Source: Malaya genurostris (taxonomy: Eukaryota; Arthropoda; Insecta; Diptera; Culicidae). From it: a stretch of 64,000 nucleotides of DNA. Shown in pieces: positions 33,441-43,730 of the stretch. Positions within the stretch are counted from its first letter, which is position 1. Every line of letters starts with the position of its first letter. The stretch is from positions 45,011,502 to 45,075,501 of the forward strand of contig NC_080571.1 in NCBI RefSeq assembly GCF_030247185.1. Reading direction: 5' to 3'. The notes below the pieces were generated by a model. It worked only from the letters and a program-made list of their open reading frames with translations, searched no databases and had not been told where the DNA came from. The position numbers and the translations under genes were made by a program.

Positions 33441-33560
33441 TCTATATATATAAAAATGCAGAGATCATTCTTTGTAATCGCATCACGTAAGAACGGATGG
33501 ACGGATTTTCATGATTCTTTTTTTGTTTGAACAGTTTTTACCCCCACCGGGTTCGTACAT
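33441..33560 (+). mobile_element. Possible Helitron-type 5' end
   Basis: TCTATATATATAAAAATG follows an A at 33440. Immediately after come TTGTAATCGCATCACGTAAG and ACGGATGGACGGATTTTCATG. Insect Helitrons often begin with TC plus TATATATAAAAATG and insert after A, and this stretch fits. I could not find a convincing hairpin plus CTAG 3' end, so neither length nor type is certain. Confidence 0.4.
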
Positions 33561-35229
33561 AAAAAAATAATAGAAAAATTTGCCGGGAAAAGTGGGAAAA
33601 ATATATAAAGTTGTTTTGTATGGACAATGGAATTTTCCGTTGAAAAAGTCGTCAATGATTGCTAGATCATGGATATGTGTTTGGCGCATAACGAGTTGCA
33701 TAAGTGTTTGGTCGTCGAAGAAAAGAATACTAGATCGTTAGAAAACCTTTTGGCGCGCAACGCGTTGTTTTCTGTGGAGATTTCACATGCGTACTTGATC
33801 GATGTGATTCGTCATTTTGAATCACGTGCTTAAAGGTGTATCAAAATAATTGAACAAATGACAGAATTGCGTAATGCTAACCAAATAGATGTTGTATTAA
33901 AACCATTGTCGGTAGGAGGACAAAAATCTAATATCGTATACCAGTCAACAAATCAGTAAATTGTTGAACGAATTGACGAATGGACTGTACTGTGCAAGTT
34001 TTAACGTAAAAATAAAGAATTTATCTTTCACATGAAATAATATATTAAGGCGCGTATTATGAGTGCTCATTAGAAACTACTGTGAAATACGATTTCTGTA
34101 ATGAAATAAGATATTTTGGTGTTTGTGAAGAACATCAAAGTTGACAAATCAGGAGGAAACTGAAATCAATGCGGGCTTTCAGTTTCATAACCATAAGTGC
34201 AAATCGTAAATATATTCTTCTTTTACATTGTGTTAATAATAAACTCGGTATCTTTTGAATAGCCCGAGTAGCAGGTTGTGAACATTAGTAACAGTTTATA
34301 TTACCCATAAGCTACCAGGTCAATTGGGTGAAATGTGTAAAAAAAGTTGGATGTTTTAGCGCATTTATTGAACATTCAAAAGAAGACAGTCAGAACTGTT
34401 TTTGAGTTTAACTTAGGATTCGTTCTATGACTTAAGCTTTTTTTCTATTGCTACGAATCTATCGAGACGAGTCTGTATACTGATACCTCAAAACCATGAT
34501 TTATGAGATCTGATGTTCCTGTTCAATACATTGGTTCAAATAATAATACGAGTACTGGTGCATTAACTGCTTATTTTCGCTTTACTGTAACAGAAGTATT
34601 GCACTTTTTGCACATTGATTCTCTGGTCTCTTATCGATGTACATAAATGGAGCGTTGCATTTCACGTAAATATAGGTTCAAGAACATGTACATGAAATTC
34701 ACTGACATTGAGAGCGGCGACTTGATCCCAGAATCATTGGATCGCAAAGTACGTCCGCTTTTCTTACATATAAATTCAAGCAGTTGCACTTGCTATCAGA
34801 ATAGAAATAACATTCGAAACCAGTAAAACTCTGGCTCATCCATCTTTAAGTCATTACCAATGGAATTTTCCGTCATTTGATAAATTAAGTCTTAATGTAT
34901 TACATCATATGTGGGAATAGATCACCTGTAAAATTAAAAATTTGTGTGTGTGTGAGTATATTTAAATGAATTCATTGTTCATTATCAAGTTAAAGAACAG
35001 TATATTGAATGCCGCTGTCATTTGAATTTCTCAATGCCCAGCAATTTATCATTCTATCGCTATATTTCTAATAGAACATTGATCTGACACGCTGCGTAAC
35101 ATCGATTCACTACGACTTTGTTATGGTATTAGATTACCGATGAGAGAGAAGAGAAGTAAAAAAAGAATTTTCCTCCTGGTGATCTAGAACGATTTAACAT
35201 TCGGGTTCAAAAGTCCTATCACGTCTGTA
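33561..35229. other. Non-coding DNA downstream of the Helitron-like end
   Basis: No open frame with a recognised domain. A discontinuous stretch near 33690-33900 gives a faint ribosomal-protein-like reading that I rejected. The remainder is AT-rich. Confidence 0.35.
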
Positions 35230-36170
35230 CAGGGTCCGGCACTCGAAGTGTAACCAATTAAAAAGGCCATAAATTCAGTTTGGAAAATTACTTTTACTTA
35301 ATTCAAAGTACAAAATGTGTAAAAATAATACAAAATCCAGAATCAATTCACTTTTGCTCGATATGACCACCTTTTGTCTTGACTATGGCCTTGAGACGGT
35401 CAAAAAACGAATCGCAAGTTGCCGAATGTGACTTGCAGGTATTTAGGCCCACTCGCGGACAATAACTTTTTTCAGCGCCTCGAGACTGGTGTATCTTTTA
35501 GTTCGGACTTTGCTCTCCAAAATGGCCCAAAGAGAATAATCCATTGGATTCGCATCTGGTGAATTCGAGAGCCATTGTGTGGACGTTATGAAGATCGGAA
35601 CGTTGTTTTTCAGCCATTCTTGGTTCACTCGAGCTTTGTGAGACGGTGCCGAGTCCTGCTGAAACGTCCATGGTCTGCCACCGAAATGTTTGTCTGCCCA
35701 CGGCTTCAAAACAACCTCCAGAATACTTTCCCGATAGTATGTCGCATTTACCTTGACGCCAGGCTCGATGAAAACGATTGGAGAGCGCCCATCTGCGGTT
35801 ACAGCGGCCCAAACCATTATCTGTTGTGGGTGCTGCCTCCTGGTGGCCAATCGATGACTCAAATTCTCGTATGAACGGTCGGTTAAGTAAACCCTATCGT
35901 TTTGAGAGTTTACAAATTGCTCAATTGGAAAAATTTTCTCGTCAGAAAATACAATGTTCGGAAATTGACCGCTTCCGGCCAAACGAAGCAACTCCTTCGC
36001 TCTTTCCATCACTGATTTTTTTTTCGCGTTCACTTTTGGCAAAATGCTTTCTTGCGCTTGTAAACAATACAACTCCGAACTGTCATTTAGCAAATTTCTA
36101 GAGAGCTGATGCCCGTGCGTCAGCTGCGCGAGCGTTCTGAAGTTGGTTACACTTCGAGTGCCGGACCCTG
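35230..36170 (-). mobile_element. maT-like (DD37D) Tc1/mariner transposon, internally deleted
   Basis: The 941-bp element has inverted ends of about 29 bases, CAGGGTCCGGCACTCGAAGT on one side and its complement ACTTCGAGTGCCGGACCCTG on the other. TA lies outside both (35228-35229 and 36171-36172). It carries only the catalytic part of a transposase. The upstream end joins directly to transposase sequence with no room for the DNA-binding domain, so the element lost its 5' coding region but kept both termini. The ends could still be recognised by an enzyme supplied elsewhere. Confidence 0.9.
35370..36170 (-). pseudogene. DD37D transposase catalytic fragment
   Basis: The minus frame is open from beyond the element edge to 35443. 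The part inside the element starts at the right inverted repeat. It holds the first Asp in NIVFSDEK, the second in WTFQQDSAPSHKA and the third in PDANPMDYSLW. The spacing between the second and third Asp is 37 residues, the DD37D (maT) arrangement. WAAVTADGRSP and YRESILEVVLKPW are also typical. The usual two N-terminal helix-turn-helix motifs are absent. After EWA an in-frame stop interrupts IPASHIRQLA, and a further shift disturbs the C terminus. The initiating Met in the open frame lies in flanking DNA, so it is not a real start. Confidence 0.85.
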
Positions 36171-36271
36171 TAAATGCAATGACGACCCAGTTACGAGGGC
36201 AGCCATTGAAAATTTGCGAAATCAATTCAATCAATGAATAAGAGAAACCGTTATTCCGATCCTGTAAACTT

Positions 36272-36550
36272 ATACCGTTTTCGTTTATTGATCAGAGCAG
36301 CCCGAAAGCTGATCCAGAGTCGCCCAAACAACGTTTGATATGTTTGTTTTAGCAACCTGAGGTCGCTCTAGATCGGACTCCAATCGCATAGATTCGCTTT
36401 GAAAATTTCCTCGGGCCGCACCACGCATCCATGCAAGTTTGTTTATTTTTTTCTTTTTTTCATGAGTTGTTGTTTAGGGCGCGTACCACGTGCTCGTTTT
36501 ACTCGGAGTCAGAGTCGCCCGCATCTAGGTTCAAAAACGAAAACGGTATT
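36272..36550. mobile_element. Possible MITE with TACCGTTTTCGTTT ends
   Basis: TACCGTTTTCGTTTATTGAT at the left and TCAAAAACGAAAACGGTATT at the right are inverted repeats of about 15 bases. No coding content. The GTTTTCG core is shared with families D and E, so the ends may be recognised by related transposases. Borders are approximate. Confidence 0.5.
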
Positions 36551-39298
36551 AGAAACGGCTTCGTATTCAACAGAAAAGTTTAGTGCAGCTGAAATCTGAA
36601 TTTTGTGAAACCCTAATGGGCATCTCAACAATTACTGTGTTTGAAATTTCAGTGTTATATTCATGTTAATTCTGTCAACGTTTTTGCCCTAGACCTTTGG
36701 ACTTAATGGATTGAGTAGAGCATGAACTAACCCACTATTCAATGACAGCGGATTGGTAGTGAGAAATTACATACTTCATTTTAATGACAAACTTAGAAGT
36801 CAAACATATCATTGGTTTTTACTATGATTCATTACCGTTTCGCAATGCAAACCCGGTGCCTGGTTCGGTGACCAATGTCTCACTTCTGCACGTTCCACCA
36901 TAAAATGACCCCTGATAAACAATTTCCTGCCATCAATCCGAATAGTGCCTACACATTAAAAGTAATGTGTAGTGCATCACTCAACCCAGCTCATTACCGC
37001 TCTAATGCACTCTCAGGTGAAGAATTTTTTTTTCTCGGCTGACACATGTCACGGTTGAGATTTCATAACTGTCGCATGCACCCGTCGCAGTGTGCGAGGC
37101 TGTTCAGAACGCATCGCCGCCGTCGCGACGAATGCACCTCAAGTTAATGTCAACAACCTGGTGGTGCTGGCTTACTAAGATCCAAAAAGAAACTGAGGAA
37201 AGAAGTTTCGGTAAATGTTTCTATGCATACTAAACTTTAATAAGTGATGTAAGTGGACTGAATGTCAAACGTTTTTTCCAGCGGGACATTTGGTTTGACA
37301 AGTATGGGTATTATGAGATCCATCGAGCAGAACTAGCAAGTTAGTCTTGCAGCACCTAATGAGTAAGTATCAATAAATCATGTTTAATAATCGTGTCTCA
37401 CTGAACTGATTATAAAACAAAAACTATTAAACTGTTCTTTATTTAGTTCGACCGATTCACGGATGCATGAATTACACCGAAAACGCTGATGTTTCGAATT
37501 TGACAACAGATGGAAGTTTTGCTCCCTAACTCTGTAACAGATGTAGGCACTGATAGAGCGCTGTTGCCCAGCTGATCGCGAATCTTCCTGACTTTGATAA
37601 CGACTGTCCTCAATAAGAAATTCACCGTCTGGTCAGTGTTTATTTTCCATTGCTCCTGGAGATCATTATCGCTTGAAGTAGTTCACTAAACTGCTGATCG
37701 TTCGTCGATGTTGATACTTTCGAGCAGAACGTGCCTGGAGCCTCGGTGAACATCTGTTTCAGCTGTAGCCAGGCACGGATCTATCTCCTCGCTAGGAATA
37801 CAAAGTATGTGCACATTACTCGATGTGTCCGATTTGCCATTGCAGCGGAACGTTGACCGATGAAACGGACGGTGACAAACTTCGACTGTGCTGTGCCCAT
37901 ATCTCTCATAGTTCGTCGGACAGTAATCGTCGATATGTCAAAACAAGCTTTCTGCTCGATGAATAGAACCAATCAATTGGAAGGCTCACATATGGCGAAC
38001 GGTGCATGTAAATATTTTGATAATGCCATCAGACATCGACGCCGGGGTTTCAGTTGCATCTGAAACGAACGGTGGTATGCATTTCTGTATGTCGATCCTC
38101 CGGCAGCCTGATCGACGCCGCGCACGATTGCAATTGCAGCTGGCCGTTGGTTGGTTGATTGGTTCTAGCGGTGCGACAGTGTCAAGCTGGTTCAGACTCA
38201 TAAAGCTAATAGACCTCCGAGGTGGGCCAGTAGGTTAAAATGCACACACCCTGCCTTTGCACATCCATCGGCTTTTGCTACGGAGAAAACCGTTGGACCA
38301 CGTGTGATCTGAACGTAGAATTTGCCAGTCGCAGCCTATAAATTTTATTCCCCCCGTTCAATGATTGAAATATTGGAGAAGCACAGTGTGTCACTCGACG
38401 TCGGTTGATTTTCTCACCGGTTTTGTGCCGGTGGAAGCCCATAAAAAAAAATTCAAATCTCCTATCGGGGCCGGACGGGTCTTATGCAATTAACGATACT
38501 AACGCTCAATAAAAATTTGTTATTACTATTCAGTCGGACCGCCGCTGGTGGAGCGGAGAGCGGAGTTTGTTTCGTTTTGCCGCACAGCTGAAGGCAGTGA
38601 CGATTCGCCAAGTACTGGTTTGGTCAGTGTAAGCTGATTATGGAATTTGTTTCGAATTACCAAATGACTGTTTAACGCTACTAAACGAACATAAATCTTA
38701 TTTGTGCACACCGGCGGTGATAGATGTCCTACGGATCTTATATGCGCGGTATGCTAATTTGACTGGTTGTAGGAATGACAGTCGGATTTTGATTGACAAT
38801 ACATTAGTTCTTATATCAAATACTCAGTGTTAGACTCGCTGCACGTGCATCCTCATAGACTGTGCATAGCCAATGACATTGTTAAAACACTGTAGGGAAC
38901 ATTTTCTAGTTTATCCTTTCAATATGCGCACTACATGCCCAGCACATTATATAATGCGCCTTCCGATTCCAGTAAGTTTATACACATGATACAGTTGAAG
39001 ATTTGTACGTCTGCCAAGTATTGACCTCTTCCACGCTCAAGTTCTCTAACATCTTGTATGGCATTCGCGTTGCATGTCCAGCGCTCAACAAAATGGAGTG
39101 ATTTATCAATCTTGTATTTATATAAAGCTTGAGTCATTTAACATCTGGACACACTGTTCATTTCACTATAGCGCTCCTAGTTTTTGAATCTGAAATTTTT
39201 TGACATTAGATTTTTTAAATCGATTTATTTTTTGTTAGGGCGTAAAGCCGCCATGTCCGACCGTTTCATTTTGAGTAACCCCAACGGGAAAAAAATGT
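36551..39298. other. Largest repeat-poor block, no gene identified
   Basis: About 2.7 kb without members of the repeat families. The parts around 37060-37150 and 38060-38300 are GC-richer. Open frames of 60-78 codons overlap on both strands with no domains. It is the best place to look for conserved non-coding or missed small exons, but I can support none. Confidence 0.35.
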
Positions 39299-40870
39299 TT
39301 TAATCCACCTAGTGGTGTAATGATGCCTTTCTCATATTACTCATTCCATCATCAATATTATTGTGGAGTTCTAAAAACAATTTTTCATTGAAAATAAACA
39401 GGAAATATTGTTCGAACGTAATCTAGTGAAGTCTACGAATCAAAACATCCTTTAGTTCCGGAACTGGGAGTATTATTCACTACGAATTCAAAGATTCAGT
39501 ATAAAACCGTAAGACTTTGAATCTTGTTAATTTGTGAAAATCGGTTTGGCCATTGTGAAGAAAAATAAGGTAGATCCTTTTTGCCGCTTTTTAATCACTA
39601 TTTCTAATACTTCCGAAACCTAATTTCGAGGACCGAAATAGCCGAAGTTGGTTCGTATGGCAAGCAACAAACATGACCTACAAATTGAACCTGTTTTGAA
39701 CCTAGTTATGAACTTTTCCATCTTTCATTTCGTTGCTTTAGGTGGCGCTATAAAATTTGTGTCGCTCAACCCAGTAGTTCCGGAACCGGAGGGCGGATCC
39801 AGATGAAATTCAGGAATTTTATTTGGTATTATGAGACCTTCTACCTAAACCTAAGTTCACGAAAATCAGCCAAACCATATCTGAGAAAATGTTGTAGTGT
39901 TTAGGAGCCTCCAATTTTTTGGACAGTTTAGATTAATGTAAATTTGAGCATTGGTCAATTTTATAATTCAATCTATTTCTACGTTTGACTCACTTAAAAA
40001 AAAGTATCGAATAATTTTTAGTTCCTTGCCGAAATTTTGTGTGGAATGCCCCTTGAAGACTATTTTCGATGCTTCCAGAATCGGAATTCGGATACCAGGA
40101 TAGCCGAAATTAATTTGATAGGCCGTCTGCCAACAATGACTAATAGTTGGAATAGTTTCGAGCCAAGTTTGGAAATCTTTTTACTATCTTTACGTTTCGC
40201 CTTAGACTCGTCAGTGCAGAGCAGTTCAAATTGAACTGCTTACTGCGAACTTAAACAGTTCAATTTGAACCGCTAAGCAGACGTAAAGTTATTGCTATTT
40301 GCAACACACTTGTAATAAGCACCGAAGTGCTAAGTCTTTCCTGACGTGCCGAACGAAAACAAGTTTCGGTAAGTGTGTTGCAATCAGCAATAACTTTACG
40401 TCTGCTTAGTGGTTCAAATTGAACTGTTTAAGTTCGCAGTAAGCAGTTCAATTTAAACTGCTCTGCACTGACGAGTCTAAGACGAAACGTAAAGATAGTG
40501 AAATTGGTCTTTTTACGTTTTTTGCTTCGCCGCTTAAAGTGACGATAAACATTCTAAACCTTTGTATGGGAGCCTGAGTTTGTGACAAGCGGTATCGTTT
40601 TATCTGAGAAAAGTGAGTAAGTAATCAGCTTTGGTGTTTGTTTTCATTATCTGTACTGTAGCGTGTACGTAACTGTACAAAGCACGCTGTGTGCATCGTT
40701 TGTAAAGGCGTGTTGTGTTTTTTTTTATCCGGTGCGTACTGGTTTTGAATCGTCATTTTATATGTCGGTTTGAAAGCTTTGACACTCGTCACCCTATAAT
40801 TGAGGAACTGGAAGTCAGATCCGAATGAAATTTCTGAGTAGCTTTTGAAACAATATAATTTTATTCGTAT
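39299..40870 (+). repeat. Family A copy 6, interrupted by a MITE
   Basis: Starts with TTTTAATCCACCTAGTGGTG then ATGATGCCTTTCTCATAT, identical to the opening of copy 1. Family phrases continue (GGAACCGGAGGGCGGATCC, GAAAATCAGCCAAACCA), then a family F MITE at 40183-40499, then GATCCGAATGAAATTTCT and a GTGCGTACTGG-type stretch also seen in reverse at 43560 and 57515. The right border is unclear. Confidence 0.6.
40183..40499. mobile_element. MITE family F, copy 2 with very long inverted repeats
   Basis: A 317-bp element that folds back on itself almost completely. The left arm, from ACTATCTTTACGTTTCG, and the right arm, ending CGAAACGTAAAGATAGT, are complementary for about 140 bases, with GCAGTTCAAATTGAACTGC as a smaller palindrome within each arm. 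The central part carries GACGTGCCGAACGAAAACAAG, related to the centre of the 16539-16839 copy. Non-coding. Confidence 0.85.
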
Positions 40871-42464
40871 TCGCGTCATCCAGTTTTGACACGGACATTA
40901 CCTATCCGTCTTTTCTGTGTCACGCTAATCGTTTTCACTGGTTCAAATGAATTTTTGCAAATAAAATTGATTCACACAATATAAATTCGAAAAATTTCAA
41001 CAAAAACCTTTTGTCGTGAATACGACTTACTTTACTATGAGGTGCCTTTTCAAAATTTACCCTCTGAGAGAGTGATAAGTTTTTGATCGTGAATATCTCT
41101 TGTTGTATCTAACAAATCAACATAATTTTTGCTACATGCCTTCGGAAATATGATCACAATTTTATGATAAAATATTCAGTTGTGTGACACAATCTCAAAT
41201 AATTCAAAATTAAACTTTTCTGAAATGTTTTGTATAAACGAGTATCAAAGATCTCGTATTTTTAAAGCTCATAGCTCAGTGATCTGTGGAAGGATTTATA
41301 TAATTTAACTACCAATAGAATCGAAATTTTTCAACTTAAGCGTGTAAAGAAAAAGCATTGAAGTATTTCAATAGTACACTATTGAAAAACCTGTCTCAGT
41401 CAATCATGTCAACACCAGCCAATCAGAACGCGTTCTGAGGAAGAGAACAAAATATCTGCTGCCGTACAACAAATCGTTCGAGAGAATATTCCGAACAGTG
41501 TTTAATACCGTAGTGAGTTCCACGATTTGGTCCTTCTAAAAGGCAGGAATGAATCCCGTACAGCATCTGGATAGTTTCTTTCAATGAAATGCAAATCCGA
41601 AATGAAATAATCGAAATTAAAATTCTATATGCTCTATTTTTATAGCCGTTAGGATCACCGATTGCAAGCAGATGTATTTTGTTTGCAAAGCTAATTTCGC
41701 TTTCGACAAGAGCGATTACGTCACAGCTGCCAGTCATTCACATTGGTGAAAAAGCAACGGTGGAGAGCATTACACAAAATCAGCCGTTCTAATGGCTCTA
41801 AAAATTTTCTAAAGAACTATTAGGACTTGTTGTTCGCAAATCGAAGGGAAATATCCTCAGTTTAGTGCAAATCTAGAACAGTTTGGTTAGATTTGTGCAC
41901 TTTTCGCTGTGTGAAATTCACAGTAATCGAGATCAAACGAAGCCTTCTTTGTTTTTTGCGAAAAATGTGGAAAAGGGGAATGCTTGCATAATTCATACAA
42001 TTGATCAACTAATTGATATTCGGATGTGTTGAGGAACATGTCAGTTGTTTTCGTATTCACAACATCCAGTTATGTCTCTGACATTACCCACCCTCCTTTT
42101 TTTATATCACCATTCTAATAACTAAACCAAAAGGGTTCTGTGCTAAATCTTGTATCAAAATCCCTGTAGTTTGAAATAAGTTTTATAATCAATCTCAAAG
42201 CAAACCGAATACAATTATTTTTGCTGTGAGTTTGCCAAATTTGTTTTCGCAAGATAACTTTAGTTATAACAGATCAGATTTCATTAGTTTTTATTATAGA
42301 AGTATGTTAGATGTATATGAATGTTTGACACATTCACACTGGAACCAAACAAGGGAAGGGGAAACCGAATACTGCATCGAAAAATTGAATTATAAAGGTT
42401 TATCTTCGTCTAGTAGTTTTCCATCATGAAAAACTGAAGTGTCGCTCACCGCGTGTTTATTAAT
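40871..42464. other. Non-coding DNA
   Basis: AT-rich. A 104-codon minus-strand frame at 41423-41737 has no domain. Nothing else can be supported. Confidence 0.35.
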
Positions 42465-42787
42465 GGCCCTTATTACCGGTGTCACTACACGGTGAAAACC
42501 AAATGAAGTGACTGTGACCCTTATTATGGGTATCACTTCACGGTGGATATCAAGTGAAGTGAATGTACGTCCTTATTACGGAAGTCGCTTCAGAGACAAA
42601 AGTAATTACTTGGATGAACTTGATGTCATTATGAACAACACGCCACCAAAATTTTGTTGAAAAAATTAGTTTTTTCCACCACAGTGATCACTTCACTATG
42701 CGTGATACTTGTAATAGGGAGAATCAAGTGAAGTGACATGTAAGTGAAGTGAATGTGAAAGTGGAAGTGAGAACGGTAATAAGGGCC
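42465..42787. mobile_element. MITE family C, copy 2 (uninterrupted)
   Basis: A 323-bp element from GGCCCTTATTACCGGTGTCAC to GAGAACGGTAATAAGGGCC. Near the left end a motif of the type CCTTATTAYGGGTATCACTTCACGGTG is repeated, and AAGTGAAGTGA repeats mark the right end. It is the intact reference for the split copy at 6647-7931 and the half copy at 58754-58855. Confidence 0.85.
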
Positions 42788-42795
42788 AATAACTC

Positions 42796-43730
42796 GTTTT
42801 ACCTTTCTTATATAGAAAGGCTTTGTAATCACTGTGAAAACCGAATTTTGAACGAAGGGCGGAGTGTAATATATCATTCGACTTAGTTCGTCGAGATCAC
42901 AAAATGTCTGAGTTTGTGTATGTGTGCGTATGTGACAAATAATGTCACTCGATTTTCTCTGAGATGGCTGAACCGATTTTCACTTAGGTTCAAACGAAAG
43001 ATCTTATGGTCCCATAGCTTGCTATTGAGTGTTATCTTTATCCGATCTCTGGTTCCGGAGTTACGAGGTAATACATATGTGCAAATGTATGAGAAAATGC
43101 GCACTCGATTTTCTCGGAAATTTCTTAACCTATTTTTACAAACTAACATTCAAATAAAATGTCATTAAAATTTTTAAAAAGTTCCCGAAAAGTTGATCCA
43201 AATCCGATTTCCAGAGTATTGATGGCGAAACGAGGTGCAAGTTTTCATAAAACTTCTGGTAAATTCATCTAGTTGGCAGACCTTGTTAGTACGTGGATAT
43301 ATAAATCTACTTTGGGACTATTAATCCCCGGTTGCCGCTACCGATAGCACCGGTAATAGTGAAGGAAAGCTCCAAAAACAGAACTTACTTCGATTTCTCA
43401 GCAATGGTTAAACCAATTTTTACAAATCACGATTCAAATTAAATCTCTGTTGATTTAAAGGATACTGTGCAATTTCATCCAGATCCGACTTCCGGTTCCA
43501 AAATTATACGGCGATGAGTGTCAACACTTTCAAACCGTCATACAAAATGACGATGTAAAATCGGTACGCATCGGTACGTACTGAAGAAGAAGCAGAAAAC
43601 ACCATCGCCTTTGCTCCATTCGCAGCGTGCATTGTTCAATTCCAAATAGCGTGCAGGGTTGCCACATTTAAATCTATATTGTTCAGGAGAAAAATCTGTA
43701 AATCTGTACCGGTTGATCAAAATTCTGTAT
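42796..43730 (-). repeat. Family A copy 7
   Basis: Begins CCTTTCTTATATAGAAAGGC only eight bases after the family C MITE. It contains TTAGTTCGTCGAGATCACAAAATG, AAACGAGGTGCAAG, GGATATATAAATCTACTTTGGGAC and ACTTCCGGTTCC, all shared with the 57060-57785 copy, and then ATCGGTACGCATCGGTACG and AGCGTGCAGGGTTGCCA. The opposite conserved end is missing, so the copy is truncated. Confidence 0.65.

Noticed and set aside
33690..33900. A faint resemblance of a plus-strand reading (LVVEEKNTRSLENLLARN, then EISHA) to the C-terminal part of ribosomal protein L32
   Set aside because: Only a few scattered positions agree, the spacing is wrong and a stop follows. A profile search would be decisive, and I expect it to be negative.
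35443..36234. A 263-codon intact transposase gene
   Set aside because: Its first residues lie outside the transposon, the DNA-binding domain is missing, and a stop and frameshift cut the C terminus. It is annotated as a pseudogene limited to the element.
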